From the NCBI GenBank assembly GCA_004347695.1, contig SLTK01000010.1, positions 78,518-142,517 of the forward strand: 64,000 nt of DNA, in the 5' to 3' direction. This document shows positions 23,895 through 33,169 of this stretch, in pieces (the stretch's first letter is position 1; the number at the start of each line of letters is the position of its first letter). This DNA comes from Chloroflexota bacterium. Lineage in GTDB: Bacteria; Chloroflexota; Anaerolineae; Anaerolineales; Anaerolineaceae. A program made the position numbers and the translations under genes. The notes below the pieces were generated by a model. That model was not told the origin of the DNA. It made no database searches and worked only from the letters and a program-made list of their open reading frames with translations.

Positions 23895-26078
23895 ATGAGC
23901 GAAATTATCTGTCCGTATTGTGGATATTCCAACGATATCGATGCGCTCACCTGCTTGAGCTGTAAAAAATCGTTATATGACGATGTCGAGGAACCCGGCA
24001 ATCCCCCTCAACAGGAGGGAATGGATTGGCTGAACACCTTCCGCGGGTTCGATACGAAAACCAATGCTTCCACCCTTGATCTGAAACCGGGTGATGGATC
24101 AACCGATGCTGAACCGGAGATCCCTGATTGGCTGGCGCGAATTAGAGCATTAAAGGGGGAAGAAGCTCCCCCACTTGAAGACGAATCGCTCCCACCGGGA
24201 GAAATGCCATCCTTAAACAATCAGGATGCGGATTTACCCGATTGGATCAAAGAAATCAAAGCCTCTGACTCACCGCAGCCCGGCAAGGAAAATAACGAAG
24301 ACTTCCCGGACTGGCTCAGGAATCTGTCCGCTGAAGAAAACCTGGCTCCCAAGCCGGAAGCTTCGGAAGTGTCCGGTGCAGCTCTCCCCGACATCCCGGA
24401 CGATCTGCAGATGGACGAGCCCGCTGAGTTCAATTTTGACGCACAATCGGTGGAGGGCAACCCAATCGCACCCGTGAGCCCCCCTCTTGATATCGGGGGA
24501 TTGCCGGATGAATTTTTCCAGGAGTTAACCGCAGGACAAACTCACGCGGCTGAAGAAATCGATCAGCCGGACCTGGATTGGCTCCTCGAAAGGGCCCAAA
24601 CAAACCTTCCGCAGGAAGAAGCAGCCGCTCAACCGCTCGATGAGCCGAATTGGCAAGACCAGCCATCGCTGAAACAACCCGAGCCAGAGCCTTCCGCCAA
24701 TGAATCCGAACCGGTCGAATCGGCTGAACTGCCGGCATGGATGTTTGAATCCGGTGAACCGGCAGGCAACGACACGGTTGAATCAACAGAAATTGATTTT
24801 GCGTCATTAGAAGGTAATCTCACTGGAATCGGCAGCGAAGATCTGATCACTACGCCACAAGAAGAAGAGCTGCCAGATTGGCTGCTGGAAGATAAAGCCG
24901 CTCCTCCAGCCCAGGCGCCTGAATACCTGCCGGAAGCGCCGTCCGACGTCGAGACCGGTGAAATGCCTGGCTGGCTGCATGCTGTGCGCCCGATCGAAGC
25001 AACAGCTCCCAAATTGGTAAAGTCAGAGGAAGAAAGCCGCATCGAGGCCAGCGGGCCGCTGGCTGGTTATCAGGGCGTTTTGCCGGGTCAAGGCGTGGTC
25101 ACCCATTACAGCAAACCACCGGTTTACTCGGCGCGGATGCAGGTTACGGATAAACAGCGCATCTATGCCACCCTGTTCGAAACACTCATTGCGGATGAAG
25201 CTCGAGTGGGCGCGCCTGCAGCGGCCAAAACCAAATCCTCTCAACTGGTCATACGGCTGGCGGTCGGTCTGGTGATGGTGGTTGCGCTCCTGGCGATATT
25301 AATCCTGCAACCCGGTTTTGCAGCTTTTCCGACCCTGGTTCCCCCTGAATCGGTTGCCTTTTATGATTCAGTCCAAACGCTCACTTCTGCCGCCACCCCG
25401 CCCCGGGTATTGGTCGCGCTGGACTACGATCCCGCGCTTTCCGGCGAGTTACGAACCATTTCCACCTCAGTTTTGGAAGACTGGATGGCAGGGAATAGCG
25501 GGCTGGCATTCATTTCGATCAATCCGGCTGGCCCGGCTCTGGTTTCAGAACTGGTGAACACAGCCGCCATCCAGACCCCAGCCTACCTGACTGCAGAACG
25601 GGTGATCAATTTGGGTTATCTCCCCGGTGGCGCTTCTGCGCTGGCCGCGCTGGCAAATAGCCCGACTCGTGCTGCCCCAACCACCCTGGATGGTTTGCCT
25701 GCCTGGGAAAGCTTGCTGCTGCAAGGCATGAACACAGTCGCGGATTTTGATGCCATTTTGTTGCTGACCGATAATGCTGAAAATTCACGCGCCTGGGTCG
25801 AGCAAGTCAAACCTGCCGCTGGCGATACACCCTTATTAGTTGTCTCCAGCGCACAGGTTGCGCCTGCACTGCAACCATACGTCCAATCCGGTCAAATTTC
25901 CGGAATGGTATCCGGTTTCACCGGTGGCGCCGCCTACGAGCAGTTGACCCAATCCGCAAGCGGTCCGGTGCGCCAGTACTGGGATGCTTACCAGGGTGGG
26001 ATGCTCTTGATTGCAGCACTGATGTTGATCGGTGCTGCCGTATTTGGAATTAAAAATATCGTTCGGCGACCTAAATAG
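23895..26078 (+). CDS. Zinc-ribbon membrane protein with repeated PDWL-type motifs
   Basis: 727 aa. Residues 6-23 form a zinc ribbon (CPYC and CLSC, ten residues apart). Residues 40-370 are acidic, Pro-rich and look disordered, and carry eight short aromatic motifs of the form xDWL/PxW[LIM]: about 43, 77, 115, 138, 227, 280, 327 and 358 (PDWL, PDWI, PAWM, PGWL variants). A transmembrane helix follows at about 450-471, then a roughly 220-residue domain that is probably outside, and a last helix at about 700-718 before a basic tail (RRPK). ATG 23895 is three bases after the previous stop. This looks like a cytoplasmic scaffold tied to an outer domain; function unknown. Confidence 0.75.
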   Translation: MSEIICPYCGYSNDIDALTCLSCKKSLYDDVEEPGNPPQQEGMDWLNTFRGFDTKTNASTLDLKPGDGSTDAEPEIPDWLARIRALKGEEAPPLEDESLPPGEMPSLNNQDADLPDWIKEIKASDSPQPGKENNEDFPDWLRNLSAEENLAPKPEASEVSGAALPDIPDDLQMDEPAEFNFDAQSVEGNPIAPVSPPLDIGGLPDEFFQELTAGQTHAAEEIDQPDLDWLLERAQTNLPQEEAAAQPLDEPNWQDQPSLKQPEPEPSANESEPVESAELPAWMFESGEPAGNDTVESTEIDFASLEGNLTGIGSEDLITTPQEEELPDWLLEDKAAPPAQAPEYLPEAPSDVETGEMPGWLHAVRPIEATAPKLVKSEEESRIEASGPLAGYQGVLPGQGVVTHYSKPPVYSARMQVTDKQRIYATLFETLIADEARVGAPAAAKTKSSQLVIRLAVGLVMVVALLAILILQPGFAAFPTLVPPESVAFYDSVQTLTSAATPPRVLVALDYDPALSGELRTISTSVLEDWMAGNSGLAFISINPAGPALVSELVNTAAIQTPAYLTAERVINLGYLPGGASALAALANSPTRAAPTTLDGLPAWESLLLQGMNTVADFDAILLLTDNAENSRAWVEQVKPAAGDTPLLVVSSAQVAPALQPYVQSGQISGMVSGFTGGAAYEQLTQSASGPVRQYWDAYQGGMLLIAALMLIGAAVFGIKNIVRRPK

Positions 26079-26088
26079 GCTTGACTGT

Positions 26089-26769
26089 ATGGCACCTGAC
26101 CTTTTGTGGACTCTCATCGCATTTTTTCTGACCATCCTGGTATTGAGCTACGTGTTGGGCGACAACGCCCTGTTCCGTATGGTGATGATGATATTTGTTG
26201 GAATATCTGCGGGTTATGGCGCAGTGCTGCTTTTCTATCAAGTGATTATGCCGCGTTTGATCACCCCATTGATGACTGCCCCCCCGGCCGATCGAATGGT
26301 GCTGATCATCCCGGCAGTTCTCAGTATTTTGCTGCTCTTCAAGTTGTCGCCGCGGCTTTCCATTCTCGGTAACCCATCCATGGCTCTGTTGACCGGCGTC
26401 GGAGCTGCAGTAGCAATCGGCGGCGCAGTCAGCGGAACGTTGTTCGGGCAAATCAGCGGTACGATCTCACTTTTCGACCTGTCCGGTCTGTCATCCGCCG
26501 GAAGCGCCATCAGCCAGTTGTTTGGCGGAATCGTCCTGTTAACCGGCACGATATGTAGTCTGGCGTATTTCCACTTTGGTGCGCGGAAAAAGGGCGGAGA
26601 AAATACGGGCGCCCAGCCTGCCATCATCCAATTATTGGCCGGGATTGGCAAGGTTTTTATCGCCATCACTCTGGGTGCTTTGTTCGCCGGCGTGCTCGCG
26701 GCTTCTTTGGCCGCTTTGATCGAGCGCCTGGACTTCCTCATTAATGTGATTAAGCCCATGATATCCTGA
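26089..26769 (+). CDS. Polytopic membrane protein of unknown function
   Basis: 226 aa from ATG 26089, ten bases after the zinc-ribbon gene; an in-frame longer start would overlap that gene by 47 bases and is not needed. About six hydrophobic helices (about residues 5-25, 32-52, 70-90, 103-124, 150-170, 190-212), with a conserved-looking loop LTPLMTAPPADRMV. It has no transporter signature. It is the second multi-helix protein of the operon, directly before the GlmL-like ATPase. Confidence 0.72.
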   Translation: MAPDLLWTLIAFFLTILVLSYVLGDNALFRMVMMIFVGISAGYGAVLLFYQVIMPRLITPLMTAPPADRMVLIIPAVLSILLLFKLSPRLSILGNPSMALLTGVGAAVAIGGAVSGTLFGQISGTISLFDLSGLSSAGSAISQLFGGIVLLTGTICSLAYFHFGARKKGGENTGAQPAIIQLLAGIGKVFIAITLGALFAGVLAASLAALIERLDFLINVIKPMIS

Positions 26770-26777
26770 AGGCAGTT

Positions 26778-28499
26778 ATGTCCACACCCTCTGCAGAAGC
26801 CGAATCATTACTGTCCATAGAAATTGGCACCATTCACACTCGTGCTTTGCTTTTTGATTTGGTGGACGGCCAGTACCGCTTTTTGGGCGCAAGCCGGGTG
26901 CCCAGTACATACGGCGCACCTTATTATGATATTAGTGAAGGTGTTTATCGGGCTCTCAAACAATTACAGGACGGAACTGCCCGAATATTTTTAGAGGATT
27001 CGCGCCTGGTGATCCCAGGCCGCGCTGACGGCGCCGGCATCGATAGTCTGGTTTTCATCTTTACAGCCGGTCCGGGGCTGCGCATTGCCGTGCTGGGCCT
27101 GTTGGAAGATGTATCGCTGGAAAGTGCCCGCCGGCTTGCGATATCCACCCAAAGCGTTCTGGTCGAGGCAATTGGCCTGAATGACCACCGCGAACATGCT
27201 GAGCAGGTCGATGCGCTGCTCAAAGCCAAACCGGACTTAATTTTAATCGCCGGTGGCACCGAGAAAGGCTCCACCCGCTCAGTGGGCAAAATTGCGGAAC
27301 TGGTATCCATAGTACTGCAGCTTACCCCGGAAGACCGCCGTCCCGAAATCATGTATGCCGGGAATCAGGCCATGCAGAATCATGTTACTGAGGCCTTGAG
27401 CCGCTTTGGTGATGTGCTGGTTGCGCCCAATGTCCGCCCAACAATCGAAAACGAGGTTCTTGCGCCGGCCCAGGAAATGATGGCAAGAACCGTCACACGC
27501 ATTCGCTACCAACATCTGGGCGGCCTTCAAGCTTACGCCTCTATTACTTCAGCCGCGCCGGCGCCTTCCTCGCATACATTTGGCCGAATGATCCGGTACT
27601 TTAGCCAGATCAACAACTCGCAAAAACCCGTCCTTGGAGTTGACCTGGGTGCATCGTACACTACCCTGGCAACAGCGCAGCAAGGGAACCTCGAACTGAG
27701 CGTACACAATTTAGGTATGGGCGCAGGGCTGAAACTTGCCCTGGAAAAATCCAACCTGGCTGAAATCACCCGCTGGCTCCCCATGCAAATTCCTGACGAC
27801 GAGGTGTGGGATTATCTCTGGCAAAAAACCCTGTTCCCCGCCAGCATCCCCGCTACCGTTGAGACCCTGGCAATCGAGCAGGCAGCCGCTCGTCAGATTC
27901 TTGCGCTGGCTTTACGCACCCATCGTGATCATTACAGGAACCCGATGCTGTCCTTCGAACCGGTACTTGTCTCGGGTGCAACACTGGCGCATACCTCTCC
28001 TGCACAAACACTAATGATGCTGCTGGACGGGTTACAGCCTGTTGGCACCACCACCTTCGTGCTTGATCCCTACGGGCTGATGGCCGCTCTGGGTGCCGCA
28101 GCAGAGGTCAATGCAATGCTTCCCGTCCAGGTGGTCGAATCGAACGCCTTTGTTAATCTTGGCACGGTTCTTTCACCTATTTCCAATGCTCGTGATGGAA
28201 CCAGTATCATGAATGTGCGCATCGAGTTCGAATCCGGCGAAGAATCCACCCACGAAATCCGCCAGGGTAACCTGTACCAGCTGCCCATCCAGTCAGGTCA
28301 GGCTGCCCGGATTCACCTGGAGCCGTTGCGCCCGGTTGAAATCGATCCCATACACAATGCCGACACACGCAGCTTCAAGGTGATCGGCGGAATTTGCGGC
28401 ACAGTGATCGATGCCCGCGGGAGATCGCTGAACTTGCCTGCGGATGCTTCGCGCCGCCGGGATTTGTTAAAAAAATGGGCAATGGCCCTTGGTAGTTAA
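26778..28499 (+). CDS. GlmL/MutL-family actin-like ATPase homologue
   Basis: 573 aa. Resembles the glutamate-mutase accessory protein family GlmL: two actin-like halves, each opened by a phosphate motif (SIEIGTIHTRALLFD at residue 10, LGVDLGASYTTLATA at about 288), with LILIAGGTEKGSTRS (about 154) and MYAGNQAMQNHV between. The C-terminal 90 residues form an extra beta-rich part. Known GlmL acts as a chaperone or reactivase for B12-dependent glutamate mutase, but no mutase subunit lies nearby. Here it sits among membrane proteins, so a different ATP-driven task in this operon is likely (inference). ATG 26778 is eight bases after the previous gene. Confidence 0.78.
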   Translation: MSTPSAEAESLLSIEIGTIHTRALLFDLVDGQYRFLGASRVPSTYGAPYYDISEGVYRALKQLQDGTARIFLEDSRLVIPGRADGAGIDSLVFIFTAGPGLRIAVLGLLEDVSLESARRLAISTQSVLVEAIGLNDHREHAEQVDALLKAKPDLILIAGGTEKGSTRSVGKIAELVSIVLQLTPEDRRPEIMYAGNQAMQNHVTEALSRFGDVLVAPNVRPTIENEVLAPAQEMMARTVTRIRYQHLGGLQAYASITSAAPAPSSHTFGRMIRYFSQINNSQKPVLGVDLGASYTTLATAQQGNLELSVHNLGMGAGLKLALEKSNLAEITRWLPMQIPDDEVWDYLWQKTLFPASIPATVETLAIEQAAARQILALALRTHRDHYRNPMLSFEPVLVSGATLAHTSPAQTLMMLLDGLQPVGTTTFVLDPYGLMAALGAAAEVNAMLPVQVVESNAFVNLGTVLSPISNARDGTSIMNVRIEFESGEESTHEIRQGNLYQLPIQSGQAARIHLEPLRPVEIDPIHNADTRSFKVIGGICGTVIDARGRSLNLPADASRRRDLLKKWAMALGS

Positions 28500-28531
28500 T
28501 CCGAAATGAAAGAACTTTACGAGAATCCCTC

Positions 28532-29581
28532 ATGATCACCCCGGTTACTCACCTGCTCCCTCTTGTCCACCTGCGCCGTGATCGAATGCTGCCGATAAGA
28601 GGTCGCGTCCTGTTCAATGTCGGGGATGAGGTGAAAGCGACCGACATTGTTGCTGAGGCAGACCAACATGGCGCACATTTAATCCTGGATGTTCGCCGCG
28701 CCCTCAACCTTCGCAACGCAGAGGAAGCCCAAAAGCGGATACGGTACAAGGTTGGCGAAAAGGTAGAAAAAGGCGATATTCTGGCACAAACCAGCGGGAT
28801 AATCCCGCGTGTTTTACGCGCCCAGGCGGATGGCAGAGTCATTGGTATCCATCGCGGCCAGATCATTCTTGAGGCGGCTGGCGGCAAATTACAAATTCGG
28901 GCAGGGATTTCCGGGAGGGTCACTGAAATGCTGCCGGAGCGCGGACTGGTAATAGAAGGGGATGGCGCGTTGCTGCAAGGCGTGTGGGGCAACGGGAAGA
29001 TTGCTTCCGGTGTGCTATTGATCAGAGGCCAGTCAGCCAGCGACGAGTTGACCCGGGCAAACCTCGATGCGAACATGCGCGGCGCCGTGGTGCTTGCCGG
29101 TCATGTTGCAACGAGAGAAACGTTGATTGCCGCACAAGAATTTCAGATCGGCGGCCTGATCCTGGCCAGCATGACCGCCAGCTTGATCCAAACTGCAATC
29201 GAAGTTAACTATCCAATTATCCTGATGGAAGGTTTTGGACGGATACCTCTCAACCAGGCCGCTTTTAACCTGCTTTCCACCAATGAAAAACGCGATGTCA
29301 TCCTCAATGGTTTTGGAGATGCCAATCGCAATGAAAAGCCGGAACTGTTTATCCCACTTCCGGCTCAAGGCAATCCATCACAGGATTATGCCGAACTCAC
29401 CCAGGGAAAAACCGTTCGCGTGACTGTTCCGCCATATGCCGGGCAATCCGCGGTCTTGGTGACAATCCGGCCCGGGTTAACCCTGTTCGCGAACGGCCAA
29501 CGAGTAAACGCCGCAGATATTCAGCTCGACACAACCCAGATTGTGACCGTGCCCCTCGTAAATCTGGATGTGTTAGAATAA
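28532..29581 (+). CDS. Hypothetical protein with barrel-sandwich (lipoyl-like) domain
   Basis: 349 aa, soluble. The N-terminal part shows the alternating pattern of a barrel-sandwich hybrid domain: PIRGRVLFNVGDEVKATDIV (about residue 22), KVGEKVEKGDILAQTSG (about 74) and RAQADGRVIGIHRGQIILEA. There is no biotinyl or lipoyl lysine motif. The middle (about 150-260) may be alpha/beta, and the end is beta-rich (TVRVTVPPYAGQSAVLVTI). It follows the GlmL-like gene by 32 bases. No function known; an adapter role between the ATPase and the membrane proteins is a guess. Confidence 0.65.
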   Translation: MITPVTHLLPLVHLRRDRMLPIRGRVLFNVGDEVKATDIVAEADQHGAHLILDVRRALNLRNAEEAQKRIRYKVGEKVEKGDILAQTSGIIPRVLRAQADGRVIGIHRGQIILEAAGGKLQIRAGISGRVTEMLPERGLVIEGDGALLQGVWGNGKIASGVLLIRGQSASDELTRANLDANMRGAVVLAGHVATRETLIAAQEFQIGGLILASMTASLIQTAIEVNYPIILMEGFGRIPLNQAAFNLLSTNEKRDVILNGFGDANRNEKPELFIPLPAQGNPSQDYAELTQGKTVRVTVPPYAGQSAVLVTIRPGLTLFANGQRVNAADIQLDTTQIVTVPLVNLDVLE

Positions 29582-29598
29582 AGTAAGGAGAGAATCCC

Positions 29599-30306
29599 AT
29601 GAGCCTTGACAATACCCCACCTGATGAGAATGAACCCGACGAGAATCTACCAGAAGGTCTGTCCTTCGATGATTTTCGTGACCAGTACGATGACGAAGTC
29701 CCGGCCGAAGAAGAAGCGCCCCCATCCGGTGGTCGCACCTTCATCACTGTAGTTGGCATCATCGGCGGTATCATCGTGTTGGCGGCTCTGGCTCTGGTAG
29801 GCTACTTCCTGTTCACTCGCGGAACACTGGCTACGCGCTTCCAGCAGCAAGCTGCGGAACTCAACGCAGAGAATACCGCCATCGCAGCCACAGCAACTGA
29901 TGCGTCTAAGGCGCAGATGACTCAAAAGGCCATTTTGCCCCCCACCTGGACGCCTGTGCCGCAGAATACTGCCGTTCAGGCTTCTCCGACCCCTAAACCG
30001 ACGAACACAGTTGCGGTTCCAACTGCCGACGAAGCTGCCGGAAATTCGACAGCGACCGCCCAGGCTAATCTGACTCTATCCGCGCAAGGCGGAAACGCAG
30101 GTACCCCAGTCGCCCAGGCTGCTTCACCGACTGTTCGCGCGAGTGCAACCAGTCGGGTTAGCGCTACGCCGTTGAAAACCGCAACCGCTTTACCGCAAAC
30201 CGGTTTCGCCGATGAAGTTGGTTTGCCTGGCCTGCTCGGTTTGGCGCTTGGCCTGGTAATTGTGGTATTCGCTGCCCGACGCATCCGGCTTTCGACCGGC
30301 CATTAG
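29599..30306 (+). CDS. Surface protein with LPXTG sorting signal
   Basis: 235 aa from ATG 29599, which has AAGGAGAG eight bases upstream. An acidic cytoplasmic start (about 1-48) is followed by a transmembrane helix (about 49-72), a Thr/Ala/Pro-rich low-complexity stretch (about 110-195) and a C-terminal LPQTG motif (about 199-203). After it come a hydrophobic helix and ARRIR, the classic sortase substrate order. A protein with a helix at both ends plus LPXTG is unusual; either the first helix is a signal anchor or the second is a plain membrane anchor. It is the last gene of the operon, before the terminator at 30368. Confidence 0.72.
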   Translation: MSLDNTPPDENEPDENLPEGLSFDDFRDQYDDEVPAEEEAPPSGGRTFITVVGIIGGIIVLAALALVGYFLFTRGTLATRFQQQAAELNAENTAIAATATDASKAQMTQKAILPPTWTPVPQNTAVQASPTPKPTNTVAVPTADEAAGNSTATAQANLTLSAQGGNAGTPVAQAASPTVRASATSRVSATPLKTATALPQTGFADEVGLPGLLGLALGLVIVVFAARRIRLSTGH

Positions 30307-30367
30307 ACAGGCGCGTACCCGTCAGCAAATCCGGGGAGACGGATAATATTTCATTTGTTAAAAATCA

Positions 30368-30412
30368 CACCCCGTGCCCGAATTTTATCCAGGCACGGGG
30401 TGAATTATTATT
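30368..30412. terminator. Bidirectional intrinsic terminator
   Basis: Stem CACCCCGTGCC (30368-30378) with GGCACGGGGTG (30392-30402), then ATTATTATTTT on the plus strand; an A-rich stretch precedes it for the minus strand. It ends both the envelope operon and the phosphohexomutase gene. Confidence 0.85.
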
Positions 30413-30456
30413 TTGTTTCGTCGCTACAAATTCTCTGTCCCGCGAAGAATAAAGAA

Positions 30457-31914
30457 CTACATCACATCCTGCGCAACTTTTTGGCCAAAGCCAAGCAGCG
30501 CCTTGACCATATCGTCGGTGCGTCCTTCCGCATACACGCGCAATACCGGTTCGGTGCCTGAGGGACGGATCAACAACCATGAATCATCACTCATAATGTA
30601 TTTCACGCCGTCCACCACGCTGACTTCCGTGACCTTCTCGCCGCCGATTTCGGCGGGCACGCAGTCGCGCAGGTAAGCCGTCATCTTGTCTTTCGAGACG
30701 GGATGACCCAGCCGGATATCTTTGCGCTCGTAAAACGCCGGTCCGACCTCTTTCAGCAGGTCCTCAACCAATTCGGAAAGCGGAACGCCATAGCTCGCCA
30801 CCATTTCAACCAGCAGTAGCCCCATGACCACTCCATCACCTTCAGGGATATGGCCTTTGAAGGAGATGCCGCCAGATTCCTCGCCGCCTATCAAAACATC
30901 CTCTTTCAACATCAGGTCGGCGATATGATTGAACCCAACCGGAGTTTCGTGGAGCGGCAAACCATATTTCTTCGCCAGGCGGTCGATCATGCGCGTGGTG
31001 GAAACCGTACGAACCACCGAGCCGCTCAAACCGTGTTTTTCGACCAGATAACGCAACGACAGCGCCATAATTTTATGCGGATCGACAAAATTACCGCGCT
31101 CATCCATTGCGCCGATGCGGTCTGCGTCGCCGTCAGTCGCCAGGCCAAAACTACCGTAGCCCATCGAAATAGCGCCGGCTAACGCCCCCAGGTAACGGCT
31201 AATCGGTTCGGGGTGAACACCGCCAAAACCCGGATTCATTTCACCGCGCACTTCGTACACTTCACAGCCAGTCCCCTGCAGCACCGAGCGCAGCACGCCT
31301 CGTCCGGAACCGTACATTGAATCGACCACAATCCGTTGAGGGTTTTCAGCGATAACATCGAAATTGATCAGTTTTCGCAAATGCTCGGAATAGGCAGGGA
31401 TGGGATTAAAACGCGTGAGCAGATTTGTGTCGCGCGCCTGTTCATATTCCATGACGTTCGGGCCGCGTCCCTGCGTCTCGTTATCGTTCAGGTAGATCTC
31501 TACCTTACGGCATTGTTCGGGTGAGGCGGATCCGCCGAATGCAGCTTTAAGTTTGACACCGTTATAGCGTGGCGCATTGTGCGAGGCGGTGATCATAATG
31601 CCGCCAATTGCATTCAAATTGCGCACAGCGTAAGAAATGGCCGGCGTGGGGGCATCGGCCTGCGCAAGATGTACCTTGAAACCGTTGGCAGCCAGCACCC
31701 GCGCCGTCTCGACAGCATAGCGATCCGAGAGAAAACGGGTATCAAAACCCACCACCATGGTGTGCGGATCAGGATTCAGTCCGGTCGCCTCGCCGTTGAT
31801 CCACGAATCGGATCGGACTGCATCGGCAATTGCCTGGGTGACCTGGCGTAAGTTGTTGAAAGTAAAGGTATCCGAAATAACGGCGCGCCAACCGTCGGTG
31901 CCAAAATGGATCAT
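30457..31914 (-). CDS. Phosphoglucomutase/phosphomannomutase family protein
   Basis: Interconverts hexose 1- and 6-phosphates for sugar-nucleotide supply. 485 aa. Seen: FGTDGWRAVI at the N-terminus, the phospho-serine motif MITASHNAPRYNGVKLK (about residue 105), the metal motif TDGDADRIG (about 242), the sugar-specificity motif GGEESGGISFKG (about 340) and the phosphate-binding end RPSGTEPVLRVYAEG (about 459). The catalytic loop has TASHNA where most have TASHNP. Start supported by TGGAG upstream on the minus strand. Glucose versus mannose specificity cannot be read. Confidence 0.93.
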   Translation of the reverse strand: MIHFGTDGWRAVISDTFTFNNLRQVTQAIADAVRSDSWINGEATGLNPDPHTMVVGFDTRFLSDRYAVETARVLAANGFKVHLAQADAPTPAISYAVRNLNAIGGIMITASHNAPRYNGVKLKAAFGGSASPEQCRKVEIYLNDNETQGRGPNVMEYEQARDTNLLTRFNPIPAYSEHLRKLINFDVIAENPQRIVVDSMYGSGRGVLRSVLQGTGCEVYEVRGEMNPGFGGVHPEPISRYLGALAGAISMGYGSFGLATDGDADRIGAMDERGNFVDPHKIMALSLRYLVEKHGLSGSVVRTVSTTRMIDRLAKKYGLPLHETPVGFNHIADLMLKEDVLIGGEESGGISFKGHIPEGDGVVMGLLLVEMVASYGVPLSELVEDLLKEVGPAFYERKDIRLGHPVSKDKMTAYLRDCVPAEIGGEKVTEVSVVDGVKYIMSDDSWLLIRPSGTEPVLRVYAEGRTDDMVKALLGFGQKVAQDVM

Positions 31915-31960
31915 GTGGTTTTACTCCAGACCTTGGAATTGACTAAAACGAGAAGCTATT

Positions 31961-33169
31961 TTACCACCCGGGAGCGGGTGTGGCGGTCGCCAACAGGTTT
32001 TGTACGACCCAGCCTTCCAGCCCGTTTTCAGTACGAACTTTTACCCAAATGGTCCCACTCGTACCGCGCACCGGATCCGAGATCACCTCCAGCATGTTGC
32101 CATTCAAGATGGAGGATAAGATTTTTCCATCAGGTTCATCGCGCAGCAACGCACCGCCGCCCGTTGGCGCTTCAACCCGCGCCCAAACCGGTGTCGGCTG
32201 GGGGGTGATCGTTTGGGTTGCTGTGTCGGTGGGCTCAAATGTAATCGTGGGGGTGAGTGTAACGGTTGGAGATTGATCGACTACCGGTTGCGGGGTGGTT
32301 GTTTGCGTCATTGTAATCGTGACGGTTGGGCTGCGGTATGCAGACAGGATTTTGGGTAAAGCGGTTGGTTCTACATTACGGACTGGCCCCCTGTCGAGGG
32401 GTGAGGTAATAAACGCAACCGCCAACACACCCAGCGCTAAACCGGTTAGCAGAAAACCGGCCATTTTTTTAGGTGGGTTCCCCAGGATGATCAGCGATAG
32501 GATCCCGACCAGGACCGCCCAGGCCAAATGCACACCCGCAACTTTGATCCCCGCAATCCAGGCGCTGTCGTTGAACGCAACCAGGTTGAAGCCCGCTGCG
32601 GTTAACGGCGGGAACAGCCCGTATACAATGGCAACGTTGGCAACCAGCGGTCGTTTGCGTGGAGAACGTACCAGCATGTAAACCGAAAAACCGACCCCAA
32701 CCGCCAGAACGAGAAAATTCGGCCACTTATAACTTGTCCAGGAGGTAAAAACGGGCACCGGACCCAGCGGAAGCATGGGCAAGAGAGCGCCGGCTAAAGC
32801 GCCAAAGCCAAACACAAACATTGCTGCAGCCAGCGTGCTGAGGCTGGCCTTTAGCAAATACCTGCCAGATCCGTTGATGGCTGCCAACGCTATTCCCAAT
32901 ACCGGCCCGAGGAACGGCGCAAATAGAACTCCCAAAACCAGCAGGGCATCTGAAAACAATAGCAGCGCAATCGCCAGTGTCACGCCGGAAAGCAGGCAGG
33001 CGATGAAGTAGTCATAAGACGGCGTTAGCTGCCGCGCCACTGCTTCCAACCAGGCTGACTGCTCATCATCGCTGCGTGGTAATAAAGCCCGGTGAAGGCG
33101 CCGGCGGCGGGCGGCAGCAATATTGGAATCGTTTTCGGAGGGAAGGGGCTCACTGGTAGGAAGGCTCAT
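31961..33169 (-). CDS. DUF389-like membrane protein with C-terminal SH3b domain
   Basis: 402 aa. After a basic cytoplasmic start there are about seven hydrophobic helices (about residues 55-250), including LFAPFLGPVLGIALAAINGSG, read here in parts, which resembles the helical core of DUF389 proteins. A Thr/Pro-rich linker (about 285-340) leads to a bacterial SH3-like domain (about 345-395, ALLRDEPDGKILSSILNGN, then WVKVRTENGLEGWV). The SH3b part would lie outside the cell and may bind wall polymer. The start overlaps the HAD gene by four bases, so both are one unit. Confidence 0.75.
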   Translation of the reverse strand: MSLPTSEPLPSENDSNIAAARRRRLHRALLPRSDDEQSAWLEAVARQLTPSYDYFIACLLSGVTLAIALLLFSDALLVLGVLFAPFLGPVLGIALAAINGSGRYLLKASLSTLAAAMFVFGFGALAGALLPMLPLGPVPVFTSWTSYKWPNFLVLAVGVGFSVYMLVRSPRKRPLVANVAIVYGLFPPLTAAGFNLVAFNDSAWIAGIKVAGVHLAWAVLVGILSLIILGNPPKKMAGFLLTGLALGVLAVAFITSPLDRGPVRNVEPTALPKILSAYRSPTVTITMTQTTTPQPVVDQSPTVTLTPTITFEPTDTATQTITPQPTPVWARVEAPTGGGALLRDEPDGKILSSILNGNMLEVISDPVRGTSGTIWVKVRTENGLEGWVVQNLLATATPAPGW

